From CANHCC01 sp040381555 (GTDB lineage: Bacteria > Bacteroidota > Bacteroidia > J057 > RFSG01), in assembly GCA_040381555.1 (NCBI GenBank), contig JBEIHC010000061.1, forward strand, positions 1 to 16,744: a DNA stretch of 16,744 bases, in the 5' to 3' direction. The translations under genes and the position numbers were made by a program. Positions 1 through 8,326 of the stretch are shown in pieces (position 1 is the first letter of the stretch; the number at the start of each line of letters is the position of its first letter). The notes under the pieces were generated by a model, which saw only the letters and a program-made list of their open reading frames with translations, was not told the DNA's origin and ran no database searches.

Positions 1-3000
1 CACCCTCCTTCGAATATAGGTTGTTTGGGTTATGCTTACAGGATTATAAGTTAATCCGGTCTGAAAGGGAATCGTAGCCCAATTGGTCCCATCGACAGAC
101 GATTCCCAGGTATAAGTATAAGATCCTGTTCCTCCTGTGGGTACTGTTCCTGTCAAGATACTCAGACTCCCCCCAATACAAATCGTCTGAGAGGAGTTAA
201 CTGAGTTATTCCCAATCGCGGGTAGTGGCTGTATCGATACAGATGAGGAACTACTGGCTGGACAAGGAGGCGCAGTAAGCACTCGTCTAAAATAAGTCAA
301 ACTATTGATGGCTGAGCTGGTGAAATTCTGACCAGTGCCGCCCGTTGCCGGAAACCAAGTACTATTGTTATTGCTGATCTCCCAAACATAAGAAAATATC
401 CCCACTCCCCCTGTGGGTAAAGATCCTGTGAGGTTTACGATATCACCCCCACAGATTGTTTGAGAGGATTGAATTGTATTATCCGAAGGTATTAACACAA
501 CCGTTACACTCACAATATTTCCAGCAACATTGGTACATGCTCCCGAACTGACCAATCGACGATAATAAATGTTTCCTGTTGGAGCAGATGGAGAAAAATT
601 CTGACCATTAGCCCCAATCACATCAACCCAGGAAACATTATCCGAACTACTTTGCCATTGATAAGCATACACACCTGACCCTCCCGTAGGTAAAGTACCA
701 GTCAACTGAGTGGGAGAACTACCTAAACAAATAGTTTGACTTGCACCAACGGTAATGGCTCCCAAACCTGGATTGACCGTTACAGAATGACTATTACTCG
801 AAAGGCTACATGCCCCGGAATTGACCCATCTCCGAAAATAGGTGTTTACATTTAGTGGGTCTGGGGTGAAATGAATCGTTGTACCTGCTGAAACCGTTGC
901 CCAAGTGGAATTGTTTAAACTACTTTGCCATAAATAAGTAAAACTACCATTACCTCCTCCCGGATTTGAACCCGTAATCTGAACAGGTACTCCGCCTTGG
1001 CAAATAGTTTGCCCAACGCTAATCGTGTTATTCGTTACAGGAGGATCAAGAACAATCATTAATTCTGAACTCGTCAGCGCTGGACATGCCCCTGCATTGA
1101 CAACTCTTCTGAAATAGGTGATGCCTGATAGAGCAGGTGGCTGATAATCAATTGTATTTCCCCCTGTAATATTTGCCCAACTAATTAAATTGGTACTACT
1201 CTGCCATTGATAAATATAAGTACCACTCCCACCTGAAGGCACACTTCCTGTCAATAACTGCGGGATAAATCCCTGACAGATTGTTTGAGAGGCACCAACT
1301 ATATTATTCCCTGGCAAAGGCTGAGCTGAAATGGTAATCGAACTGCTAATAGAAGGAGAACATAATCCTGCATTTACTACTCGCTGGTAAAAGGTCTGGA
1401 AATTAGTTACACCGGGCGCGAAGTTTTGGGTGGTAGCTCCTGATATCAGATTCCAATTCAGGTTGTCTGTACTAGAATACCATAGATAAGTGTACAAGCC
1501 ACTTCCTCCAGTAGGAGTTGAGCCCACAAAAGCTGAGGGAACGGAACCGATACAAACAGTCTGACTGGTTCCTATTATATTAGAACCAATAGATTCTTCT
1601 ACTACCACCGAAATTGAATTCCCAGCAATCGAGCCGCATACCCCAGAGGATACTGTGCGCCTTAAATAAATTGTAGAACTCAAATTCCCAGAGAGGTAAT
1701 TCTGCCCTGTTTGACCTGAAATACTTGTCCAAGAACTATTATTGGTGCTGCTTTCCCACTGATAGGCAAATAGGCCATTGCCCCCAGCAGGAGTACTTCC
1801 TGTGAAAAGCAAAGGACTATTGCCAGCGCAAATGGTCTGATTGTTGCCAATCGTATTATTACTTATACCGGCAACTACCTGAATCACGAAACTCGCACTG
1901 GATGAATTACAAGGACCTGAAACAACTAATCGTCTGATAAATACAGTAGAAGTAAGTGCGGGAAGTAGTCCATAATTTTGAGAATTCCCTCCAGGTAAAT
2001 TACTCCAAGTACTATTGTTCGCACTACTTTGCCATGTGTAGGAATAAGTTCCTGCTCCCCCTATTGGTAAGCTACCGGTTAAGGCTGTTGGGGTTGTTCC
2101 AGAACAGATCGTTTGAGTGGAACCTATCGTATTTCCCCCTAAGGCAGGAAGAGCAACAATTAACAATAAACTACTCGTGTTTGAAGCACAAACACCCGAG
2201 GAAACGATCCTCCTAAAGTAAACACTTGAACTCAATGCCCCAGGAGAATAATTTATTTGAGTTGCTCCTGTAATGGGGATCCAAGTAATTATATCCAAAC
2301 TCGATTGCCATTGAAAATTGTAGATGCCAGTGCCCCCTGCCGGATTGGAACCTGTCAGAGCAGCTGGTGTATCTCCTTGACATATAGTTTGAGCAGAACC
2401 TATGGTATTGGAGCTAATCGCCTGATCCACTGCTATCAAAGCAGAGTTGGAGGTACTCACGCAGGATGCAGAGTTGGCAACTCTTCGATAATACAACGAT
2501 TGAGTTGTTATTGGAGGTGAATACCCTATGTTGACCGCTCCAGGAATAGAAGACCAGCTACTTTGATTGGTACTGGTTTCCCATACATAAGTATAACTAC
2601 CCGATCCTCCTAAAGGAGTAGTGCCGGCTAGCGCTACAGGGACAGAGCCTGAGCAAATGGTTTGATTGCTTCCAATATTATTCCCAGTTATAGACGGAAG
2701 AACCAAAATAAATACTGACCCTGAGTTAACTCCTAGGCAGGCTCCGCTATTCACCTGCCGTCGATAATAAATACTGTTAATTAATGAGCCTGGGCTAAAT
2801 CCACTTCCTGTTTGACCGGAAACATTGCCCCAGTTCAGATTGTCGCCCGAACTCTGCCATTGATAAGTGTAAGTACCTGTTCCGCCACTGGGATTTGTCC
2901 CATTCAAGGCTAGGGGCGGTTGGCCTGTACAAATCGTTTGAGCCGTTCCAATTGTATTATTCCCAATTAATGCCTGCACAGTAACCAAAACCGTATCCCG

Positions 3001-4356
3001 ATTCAAACAGCCATTATTGTCTGTCTGAGATACAACATAGGAGAAAACTCCTGCAACTGTGCTGGTCAATACCGGGTTGGAAATAATTGTACTGCTTAAT
3101 CCAGTACTTGGAGACCAGGAATACGAATACCCGGGAGTATTGCTAGTCCCTAAATTTGCTGTTTGCCCAAGACATATAGTTGTATCATTTCCGGCCTGTG
3201 CCAAATTGGCGGGACGAATGTAAACTATAGCCGTATCATAAGTAAGAATGGAGCACAAACTGTTCGCATAAATAATCCGGACAGTATCTACTCTATTCGG
3301 ATTCCCATTCAAAAGCGGAATAATATTGAGATTTACCGATGATATATTGGCTCCGAAATTCAGCGTTCCCGAAAGCGTCTGATAATCTACCCCATTAACT
3401 GCACTACCCGCAATTGTGTAGGGAACATTCATAACACTTGTGGTATCGCCAAATCGACGAAACTGTACTACGCCATTTGCACAATTCCTGCGAGCATTTT
3501 GTACGGTGGTACTTACATCTACAGAATTATAAGTACAAAACATACTACCTTGCTCCAAAAACACCCCTGAATCCAAAAAGCAATCATATCCATCTGCTAG
3601 AGCTATCTTCACATGATAAGTACCGCAAATATTGGGAATGTATATTTTCGCAGTAAGTTTTACAGTGAAACCATCATACTCGACCGTCAAGCCCCCAGTA
3701 TTGTTTACGAACAACCCGGCATTGGTTACTGAATTCACATAATTCAGCAATATAGGTGGATTGGCAAAAGGAATATTGGTCGGTAACAGGGCAATATTGG
3801 GGGTACCAGCAATGCCCGGTCCAGATACAAATATACCAAAAGCATCACTGAACCCAGAACCTACATACTCGGGATATTCTTCTGAAGCAAAAACAAAACT
3901 CACCCGAAGGGTATCACATCCTGGTTGCACATCAAACTCTAAGATACAAGCATCGCGCGTAAGAGGTGTCGGAGAAGGTCCATAGAAGGTAGTGAGAATA
4001 TTGGTGAGGGCTGCATCCCCTGGAGGGCGACCTGAAGGTAGTAATTGGCAGGTTCCAGAAAAAGAGGTAAGATTAGGACCAGGTGAATTCCGAACATCAC
4101 CCGTGGAAAGTAGAACACCTTGGTTAACTCCGATATTTGAACTACTCCCATTAAAGGTTGCCCTAGCTGTATCCGGACAACTCATGGTGACATTGCTGAC
4201 CACCATTCCTCCTCCATTCAAAATATTGAGAATTTGCGGAGCACTTGTACCCGGACTTACTGCAAGCTGGGCAGGCAAATAATGAGCAATGCTTATCAAA
4301 AGAACCCAGAGGGTGCTTATGATAAACTTCCTAATTCCAGCACGGTTACACCACAT
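1..4356 (-). CDS. Giant choice-of-anchor-L surface protein with Ig-like repeats (3' end outside window)
   Basis: One open frame with no stop from ATG at 4356 to base 1 (1,452 codons seen; C-terminus missing). An in-frame stop at 4378-4380 fixes the N-terminus. Residues 1-29 form a signal peptide (basic GIRK, hydrophobic core, LPA before Q30). Residues about 30-285 match the choice-of-anchor-L family, with FASEEYPEYV at 156-165. Residues about 285-375 are Calx-beta-like (VNGVDYQTLSG from 320), and about 383-465 are PKD-like with TTICLG around C395. From about 466 there are Ig-like repeats, each with QTIC near its start, YxWxS, then YYRR and a second Cys in a SGAC-like motif. The QTIC motifs begin at residues 473, 565, 656, 748, 840, 932, 1024, 1116, 1207, 1299 and 1390. 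Such proteins are exported and often serve as adhesins. A type IX sorting domain is likely at the unseen C-terminus but cannot be confirmed. The ligand is unknown. Confidence 0.9.
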   Translation of the reverse strand, partial: MWCNRAGIRKFIISTLWVLLISIAHYLPAQLAVSPGTSAPQILNILNGGGMVVSNVTMSCPDTARATFNGSSSNIGVNQGVLLSTGDVRNSPGPNLTSFSGTCQLLPSGRPPGDAALTNILTTFYGPSPTPLTRDACILEFDVQPGCDTLRVSFVFASEEYPEYVGSGFSDAFGIFVSGPGIAGTPNIALLPTNIPFANPPILLNYVNSVTNAGLFVNNTGGLTVEYDGFTVKLTAKIYIPNICGTYHVKIALADGYDCFLDSGVFLEQGSMFCTYNSVDVSTTVQNARRNCANGVVQFRRFGDTTSVMNVPYTIAGSAVNGVDYQTLSGTLNFGANISSVNLNIIPLLNGNPNRVDTVRIIYANSLCSILTYDTAIVYIRPANLAQAGNDTTICLGQTANLGTSNTPGYSYSWSPSTGLSSTIISNPVLTSTVAGVFSYVVSQTDNNGCLNRDTVLVTVQALIGNNTIGTAQTICTGQPPLALNGTNPSGGTGTYTYQWQSSGDNLNWGNVSGQTGSGFSPGSLINSIYYRRQVNSGACLGVNSGSVFILVLPSITGNNIGSNQTICSGSVPVALAGTTPLGGSGSYTYVWETSTNQSSWSSIPGAVNIGYSPPITTQSLYYRRVANSASCVSTSNSALIAVDQAISSNTIGSAQTICQGDTPAALTGSNPAGGTGIYNFQWQSSLDIITWIPITGATQINYSPGALSSSVYFRRIVSSGVCASNTSSLLLIVALPALGGNTIGSTQTICSGTTPTALTGSLPIGGAGTYSYTWQSSANNSTWSNLPGGNSQNYGLLPALTSTVFIRRLVVSGPCNSSSASFVIQVVAGISNNTIGNNQTICAGNSPLLFTGSTPAGGNGLFAYQWESSTNNSSWTSISGQTGQNYLSGNLSSTIYLRRTVSSGVCGSIAGNSISVVVEESIGSNIIGTSQTVCIGSVPSAFVGSTPTGGSGLYTYLWYSSTDNLNWNLISGATTQNFAPGVTNFQTFYQRVVNAGLCSPSISSSITISAQPLPGNNIVGASQTICQGFIPQLLTGSVPSGGSGTYIYQWQSSTNLISWANITGGNTIDYQPPALSGITYFRRVVNAGACPALTSSELMIVLDPPVTNNTISVGQTICQGGVPVQITGSNPGGGNGSFTYLWQSSLNNSTWATVSAGTTIHFTPDPLNVNTYFRRWVNSGACSLSSNSHSVTVNPGLGAITVGASQTICLGSSPTQLTGTLPTGGSGVYAYQWQSSSDNVSWVDVIGANGQNFSPSAPTGNIYYRRLVSSGACTNVAGNIVSVTVVLIPSDNTIQSSQTICGGDIVNLTGSLPTGGVGIFSYVWEISNNNSTWFPATGGTGQNFTSSAINSLTYFRRVLTAPPCPASSSSSVSIQPLPAIGNNSVNSSQTICIGGSLSILTGTVPTGGTGSYTYTWESSVDGTNWATIPFQTGLTYNPVSITQTTYIRRRV
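178..2940 (-). repeat. Eleven protein-level tandem Ig-like repeats, 273-276 bp period
   Basis: The QTIC-coding motif (QTVC in one copy) recurs on the minus strand at 2929-2940, 2653-2664, 2380-2391, 2104-2115, 1828-1839, 1552-1563, 1276-1287, 1000-1011, 727-738, 451-462 and 178-189. Spacings are 276 bp seven times and 273 bp three times, so units are 91 or 92 residues. The nucleotide sequences have diverged a lot while the frame and unit length are kept, which points to old duplication under protein-level selection. The ten complete units each keep two cysteines, about 60 residues apart, probably an intradomain disulfide. The eleventh unit is cut by the window edge. Confidence 0.93.
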
Positions 4357-4675
4357 TTGAAAAAGATACTCGCTCAATTATTCTCCCTTACTAATTGCTC
4401 TACTCAAAAAATAAATCACCCTATAAAATTACTAATTTTTCGATGAAAAAACAGCCTAAAAATACCTGAACGGTTGATTCCATAAGCCGATTGGAATTGA
4501 CTGAATTCTCAATACGATTTGGCCGCACAGAATTGTAGAATAAATTCATTAGAAAAAAGCAACAGACTAAGAATTGCGCGAATGATTATTTTGTTTCGAT
4601 AAATTAAAATATCGGAAAGATTGAAATACTTTACTAATTTTACACCACAAAACACACATTAAACATCAAAAAAAA
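4357..4675. other. Divergent intergenic region, AT-rich
   Basis: This gap of 319 bp separates the giant surface protein (minus) from the small lipoprotein (plus) and must hold both promoters. I see no gene. A small inverted repeat CGATA / TATCG (4597-4601 and 4610-4614, 8-nt spacer) lies about 20 bp upstream of the candidate -7 box of the lipoprotein gene and could be an operator. No convincing promoter for the minus-strand gene could be picked out. Confidence 0.6.
4635..4646 (+). promoter_or_regulatory. Candidate -7 promoter element of the lipoprotein gene
   Basis: TAATTTTACACC resembles the Bacteroidota -7 element TAnnTTTG and the bases that often follow it, with one mismatch (A for the final G). 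It leaves a leader of about 30 nt, A-rich just before the ATG at 4676, as expected for efficient translation in this phylum. No clear -33 TTG element is found at the right distance, so this is only a candidate. Confidence 0.4.
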
Positions 4676-5197
4676 ATGAAAACAGTAAAAATGTTAACCG
4701 CCCTCGTAGCCATGATCGTTCTGGTTGCCTGCAAAAGTGGAGTTGACCCAAAATTGGTTGAATCCATGAAAACTGAAAACAGCGAATGGCAAGCTAAATT
4801 GACTGAAATCCAGTCTGCTAATGCTGCTCTTTCTGCTGAATACAGCACTTTGAAAACCAATTTGATGAATGGTTTAGGAGAAAAAGCTGTAACCAAAATG
4901 ATGGCAACTGATTCTGCTGAAGTAGCTGCTAAAGATGCTGAAGTAAATGGTGTAGTAACTGCTCACACTAATCTGGTAAATGAATTTTCTGCTTTCTTGG
5001 CTGAAAACGAAACCTGGATGAATGAACTTGCCAGCAAAAAAGTAACTACTGAAGAAGCTCAGAAAAGCTGGGATGAGAAAAAAGCTAAAGGAGCTGAATT
5101 CATGACTAAAAACGAAGAAATCGTTAAAGCTTGGTCTGATTGGAAAGCCGGTTTCGAAACTTGGGCTGCTGAGAAAATTACTAAATACAAGAAGTAA
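4676..5197 (+). CDS. Small helical lipoprotein with Lpp-like C-terminus
   Basis: A 173-residue protein that I cannot assign to a named family. Residues 1-18 are a lipoprotein signal peptide ending in the lipobox L16-V17-A18-C19. K20-S21-G22 follow, which is not a clear surface-export signal, so the periplasmic face of the outer membrane is the simplest location. The mature part is almost entirely predicted helix, rich in Lys, Glu and Ala with spaced Leu/Met/Trp, and reads like a coiled coil. It ends TKYKK, very close to the C-terminal TKYRK by which E. coli Braun's lipoprotein is linked to peptidoglycan. Codons are strongly biased to a few choices (AAA, GAA, GCT), and an A-rich leader and strong terminator flank it, so high expression is likely. 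A structural envelope role is inference. Confidence 0.85.
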   Translation: MKTVKMLTALVAMIVLVACKSGVDPKLVESMKTENSEWQAKLTEIQSANAALSAEYSTLKTNLMNGLGEKAVTKMMATDSAEVAAKDAEVNGVVTAHTNLVNEFSAFLAENETWMNELASKKVTTEEAQKSWDEKKAKGAEFMTKNEEIVKAWSDWKAGFETWAAEKITKYKK

Positions 5198-5219
5198 TCT
5201 CACATCAATTCAAAAAAAA

Positions 5220-5247
5220 GGGCTGTTGAAAAACAGCCTTTTTTTTT
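5220..5247 (+). terminator. Rho-independent terminator after the lipoprotein gene
   Basis: Perfect 7-bp stem GGCTGTT (5221-5227) / AACAGCC (5232-5238) with a GAAA tetraloop, followed by nine T. Eight A precede the stem, so the helix could extend and it could also stop minus-strand transcription. It starts 23 nt after the stop codon of the lipoprotein gene. Confidence 0.93.
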
Positions 5248-5790
5248 CTAATTATCTAATTAGAAGAATTTTATCTTAAATTTATTTTTGCAAACTGGTA
5301 CTTTTATCTTTTTATACAATCCACAATATCTGGTATTTATCAGCCTCCGATTCATACAAAAATGAGTCTGGAATGAATGATAAATCTTTTAACATTGGGC
5401 AAACTATTTTTTTTAAAAAATAGCCTAATCGTATCTAAACTTTCCTGATTCTCCTTTAAAATCTTCTCGTTCTTCAAGCTAATATGCAAATTCTCATACA
5501 ATTTTCGGGCTCTACGCTGTTTTTTGTGTTACGAAGCGAGTACAATCAGGTAGCATAAACAAGCCTATACGCCTGATTGTCGTTAGCCATCGAAGGTACA
5601 ACGCTAAAAGCGGACGGATTGGAGGGTGCAGGATCAAAACTAAGTGCGAGCTCCACTCTTTGATTTTACTTGGTTTGAAGCAACATTCGGTTTCCAACCA
5701 CCCTCTGGATAAAATGCAATTAAATGTTATTTAATGCCTTTCTCCAGATTAAAATCTCAAAAATATGGATACTGACCCCAAAAAATCCGA
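5248..5790. other. Intergenic stretch without a gene; GC-richer block with inverted repeat
   Basis: About 540 bp between convergent genes with no credible coding sequence. 5250-5480 is AT-rich and featureless. 5500-5700 is clearly richer in GC and contains a perfect 9-bp inverted repeat ACAATCAGG (5542-5550) / CCTGATTGT (5572-5580) around a 21-nt spacer. 5705-5747 is a long imperfect hairpin (CTGGA...TCCAG arms, inner TTAAAT/ATTTAA, loop GTT). The 61-codon minus-strand frame over the block looks non-coding. It may be a remnant of a dispersed element, but nothing here proves it. Confidence 0.5.
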
Positions 5791-6552
5791 CTATAAACCT
5801 CCCATAGAAATTACCTGAGCCTGCAATGCCAGATGAAATTCCCCTCTCACATTTCGAGAAACAGGAACAGAAGATTCATCGACCAAAGTCAAGAGACCAC
5901 CGTCGGTTGTTTTCTGATATCGATCAATATGATCCAGATTAACCAAATGAGATTTATGCACCCGAAAAAAACCTAAACCCTTGAGGGCTACTTCAAAATA
6001 TTTAAGCGTTATGGCCACCAAAATTGGCGGTTTGTCTTTTACATAAATCCGGGTGTAATTCACATCAGCAGCCATCCGAATTATGTCGCGTATATCTAAC
6101 AAATAGTAACCTGATTGCGACGGAATCATAATCTTTTTAGGATTGGGTATTTCAGGTTTTGAAATCTCGGGAGGAAGTTGCAGCCCTCTCTCCCGATCTA
6201 GATAACGCTTGAATTTCCGTATAGATTCTTCCAATAAGGCATCATCTATGGGTTTCAATAAATAATCAACCGCATCAAGATGTATGGCCTCTAGAGCATA
6301 ATGAGGATAGGAAGTAATAAAAATTATATAGGGCAATGATTTGGAATAGCTTCTCAATGACTCCATACTATTGCCGTCTGGAAAGTTAATATCCAACATT
6401 AACAAATCTGGATTGTGCTCATCTACCAAATCAAACAATCCTTCCAGATGATCCACCTCTGCTACTATTTCTATATTCGGAAAAATCCGAACTAATTTGT
6501 TCCGAAGTGACTGTCTAACTAGGAATTCATCTTCAGCAATAATACATTTCAT
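5791..6552 (-). CDS. LytTR-family response regulator
   Basis: 253 residues. Residues 1-120 are a receiver domain: acidic pair E7/D8, phosphoacceptor D54 in LMLDINFPDG, T80 and K100 (LLKPID). A linker of about 20 residues with several prolines leads to a LytTR DNA-binding domain (about 140-245) with the hallmark FFRVHKSHLVNLDHI at 195-209 and a following VPVSR. Proteins of this class bind direct repeats upstream of target genes after phosphorylation by a histidine kinase. The gene is divergent from a soluble histidine kinase gene 182 bp away, its probable partner. Target genes cannot be read from the window. The ATG at 6552 is directly followed by the canonical receiver start MKCIIAEDE, so the start is secure. 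Confidence 0.95.
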   Translation of the reverse strand: MKCIIAEDEFLVRQSLRNKLVRIFPNIEIVAEVDHLEGLFDLVDEHNPDLLMLDINFPDGNSMESLRSYSKSLPYIIFITSYPHYALEAIHLDAVDYLLKPIDDALLEESIRKFKRYLDRERGLQLPPEISKPEIPNPKKIMIPSQSGYYLLDIRDIIRMAADVNYTRIYVKDKPPILVAITLKYFEVALKGLGFFRVHKSHLVNLDHIDRYQKTTDGGLLTLVDESSVPVSRNVRGEFHLALQAQVISMGGL

Positions 6553-6556
6553 TGGC

Positions 6557-6587
6557 CTATAGTATGATGCGCTGATTTAAATGCAAC
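6557..6587 (-). promoter_or_regulatory. Candidate promoter of the LytTR regulator gene
   Basis: On the minus strand GTTG (6587-6584) and TACTATAG (6564-6557) are 19 bp apart, the spacing of Bacteroidota -33/-7 promoters. The -7 match to TAnnTTTG is partial, and the site lies only 4 bp from the start codon, which would give an almost leaderless mRNA. Weak candidate. Confidence 0.25.
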
Positions 6588-6734
6588 AGGTACATTTAAG
6601 TCGTTTTTAACTAGTCAAAATTAGTATAATTAAATAGTTATACAACATTGTTCAACCCTTCTTTGTTGCGCATGCTCGTTTAATTACTTATTTTACTGAT
6701 TACTCGACTATATTTTAAAATAATATACAAAGAT

Positions 6735-8246
6735 ATGAAATTATTCGATAACGACTCGCTTCCAAAACGAATAAACATTGAACTAATCTTCAACTATATT
6801 CAAGAACCTGCTTTTATTTTTAATCGGGAAGGCACTCTCATAGAGTGCAATGAGAGTGGGTACAATGTGATAAATCCTTCTCGAAATCCTGCATATAATC
6901 CTGAAATTCTGAATCTTCTCCCTACCCTTCCCAATCTAACAGAATGGAGAATGTTGCTCGCTGCTTCAGAAAACACTTCTACGGAAATCTTGCTCAAATT
7001 AAATGATTTTTCAACCGAAGCAACCCTAATCTCTTCAGGAAAAGGGATGACCTTAAGTGGTTTGATTATTCTTCCCAGTACTAAACCCAGGCAATGGGAT
7101 GCCGGAAAAGAGGCTATCCGAATTGCTGAGAATATTGGAAAAAATATGCTGAAAAAAAGAAAAGAAGACATACAAGATTCTTTGATGAAAATCGGAGAAT
7201 ACTTTCATGCCAACAAAATGAGTGTATTGCAATTAAACCTGAGTCAAAATCAGGATAAAGTAGTGTTTGATCCCATTTTTGTCTGGAGTAAAATTCAGAA
7301 CATTTCTCTTCCTACAATTGAGCCTATTGAATTGAACTTAAAGGATCAAGGGCTAAGCCAAGCTTTTGGAATTCTCAATTCTGGAAAAATGGCAGAAATT
7401 CCCGGATTCATTTCAGATTCCAGAATATCCTCTCAATCTAGCAAAACACTGATGATACCTATCCTAATTAAGGGTCAATTCCGTGGAGCCGTGTCAGCTG
7501 AAATCTATGGAGAAAATGTAACGCTATCAGAAGAGGAACTCTTTCCGCTCAAATTGCTTTCCACGGCAGTGAGCTTATGGATGGATAGTACACAAGAGGG
7601 ATCACAACAAACCACTTGGTTAAAAGAAAAGGAGACCATTCTCGCAGGATTGCAACACCGTTTTAAAAACAATCTGGCGATTCTATCGGGATTTCTGGAT
7701 TTATTTGATGAATCCAATAGACCCTTGACGACTAAAGAATTATCTCAGTATATGCGCGAAAGAATTCAAGCATTGGCCCTAGTTTATGAAGCCACATCGA
7801 ATTCTTCTGGCCTTACCCAATTGTCCCTACAAAAATACCTCGAACTATTGACCTATAGAATCGAGATTTCCGCCTGCCAAAATAGGAAAGTATCCAAAAT
7901 TATTGAGGCTGAAAATATTCTCCTTTGCGACATTAATCAAATGATTACCGTTGGGTTGTTGATGAATGAAATTTTCCTGAATGCCTATTATCATGGGTTG
8001 AAATTTGCGACAAATCCTCAATTGAATGTTAAAGTAAAACGAGTCGAAGATGTACTTGAAATTCATATTCAGGACAATGGGCCTGGTTTGCCCGATAGTT
8101 GGGATGAAAACTCCCTTCCTGACACTATGGGATTTACCATCATCAAGGGCTTAAGTAAGCAACTGAAATCAACCTTTGAGGTGGATTCCTCAAACGGATG
8201 TTCATTTTTGCTCAAAATTAAACACCTAATCCTCGAAAAACAGTAA
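6735..8246 (+). CDS. Soluble PAS-GAF sensor histidine kinase (HisKA_2 type)
   Basis: 503 residues, no signal peptide and no membrane segment, so a cytoplasmic sensor. Residues about 15-115 are PAS-like (IFNREGTLIECNESG). About 145-285 resemble a GAF domain (IPILIKGQFRGAVSAEIYG at 241-259). Then comes a dimerisation/phosphoacceptor helix with H308 in LQHRFKNNLAILSGF, the HisKA_2 signature HRxKNNL. The ATPase domain has an N-box NEIFLNAYYHG (411-421), a G1 box DNGPGLP (447-453) and MGFTIIKGL as G2. All residues needed for kinase activity appear present. It probably phosphorylates the divergently encoded LytTR regulator. The usual LytTR partner is a LytS-type kinase (PF06580) with a different H-box, so the pairing is slightly unusual. 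The bound signal is unknown. Confidence 0.93.
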   Translation: MKLFDNDSLPKRINIELIFNYIQEPAFIFNREGTLIECNESGYNVINPSRNPAYNPEILNLLPTLPNLTEWRMLLAASENTSTEILLKLNDFSTEATLISSGKGMTLSGLIILPSTKPRQWDAGKEAIRIAENIGKNMLKKRKEDIQDSLMKIGEYFHANKMSVLQLNLSQNQDKVVFDPIFVWSKIQNISLPTIEPIELNLKDQGLSQAFGILNSGKMAEIPGFISDSRISSQSSKTLMIPILIKGQFRGAVSAEIYGENVTLSEEELFPLKLLSTAVSLWMDSTQEGSQQTTWLKEKETILAGLQHRFKNNLAILSGFLDLFDESNRPLTTKELSQYMRERIQALALVYEATSNSSGLTQLSLQKYLELLTYRIEISACQNRKVSKIIEAENILLCDINQMITVGLLMNEIFLNAYYHGLKFATNPQLNVKVKRVEDVLEIHIQDNGPGLPDSWDENSLPDTMGFTIIKGLSKQLKSTFEVDSSNGCSFLLKIKHLILEKQ

Positions 8247-8260
8247 AAGCGATCTTTTAT

Positions 8261-8292
8261 AAAAAAAATAGCCGGGATTTGACTCCCGGCTA
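8261..8292 (-). terminator. Strong minus-strand rho-independent terminator
   Basis: Perfect 9-bp stem TAGCCGGGA (8269-8277) / TCCCGGCTA (8284-8292) with a 6-nt loop. On the minus strand it is followed by eight T (A-run 8261-8268 on plus). No T-run follows on the plus strand, so it acts on leftward transcription. The nearest minus-strand gene ends 620 bp away and has its own terminator, so this one probably ends another RNA. Confidence 0.85.
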
Positions 8293-8305
8293 CGGACTAA
8301 ACCAT

Positions 8306-8325
8306 AAAAAGAGGGATGAACCCTC
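8306..8325 (-). terminator. Short hairpin with minus-strand T-run
   Basis: GAGGG (8311-8315) / CCCTC (8321-8325) with a 5-nt loop. On the minus strand it is followed by five T. It lies 13 bp upstream of the stronger minus-strand terminator at 8261-8292 and could be a second stop site or a structured part of the same RNA. Confidence 0.45.
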
Positions 8326-8326
8326 C

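Noticed and set aside
178..2940. Regular repeats that could be mistaken for a CRISPR or satellite array
   Set aside because: The period is 273-276 bp, the units diverge and stay in one reading frame, so they are protein domain repeats.
1956..4282. Several plus-strand open frames of 70-96 codons
   Set aside because: They are antisense to the continuous repeat-protein gene and have no features of their own.
4874..5203. 109-codon minus-strand open frame rich in Phe and Ser
   Set aside because: It is the mirror of the Lys/Glu-rich lipoprotein gene: AAA and GAA codons read in reverse give Phe and Ser.
5553..5565. 12 of 13 bases shared (GCATARACAAGCC) between 5553-5565 and the minus strand at 16617-16605
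   Set aside because: The flanks do not match, and a 12/13 hit between two intergenic regions is expected by chance at this search size.
5512..5697. 61-codon minus-strand open frame in the block between the lipoprotein and regulator genes
   Set aside because: No domain, no credible start context, odd composition, and it covers inverted repeats. It looks like non-coding DNA.
8269..8325. Arms that resemble tRNA T-arms (stem-loops with TTCAT or GTCAAAT)
   Set aside because: Loops are the wrong length, and no acceptor stem, anticodon arm or CCA context can be built around them.
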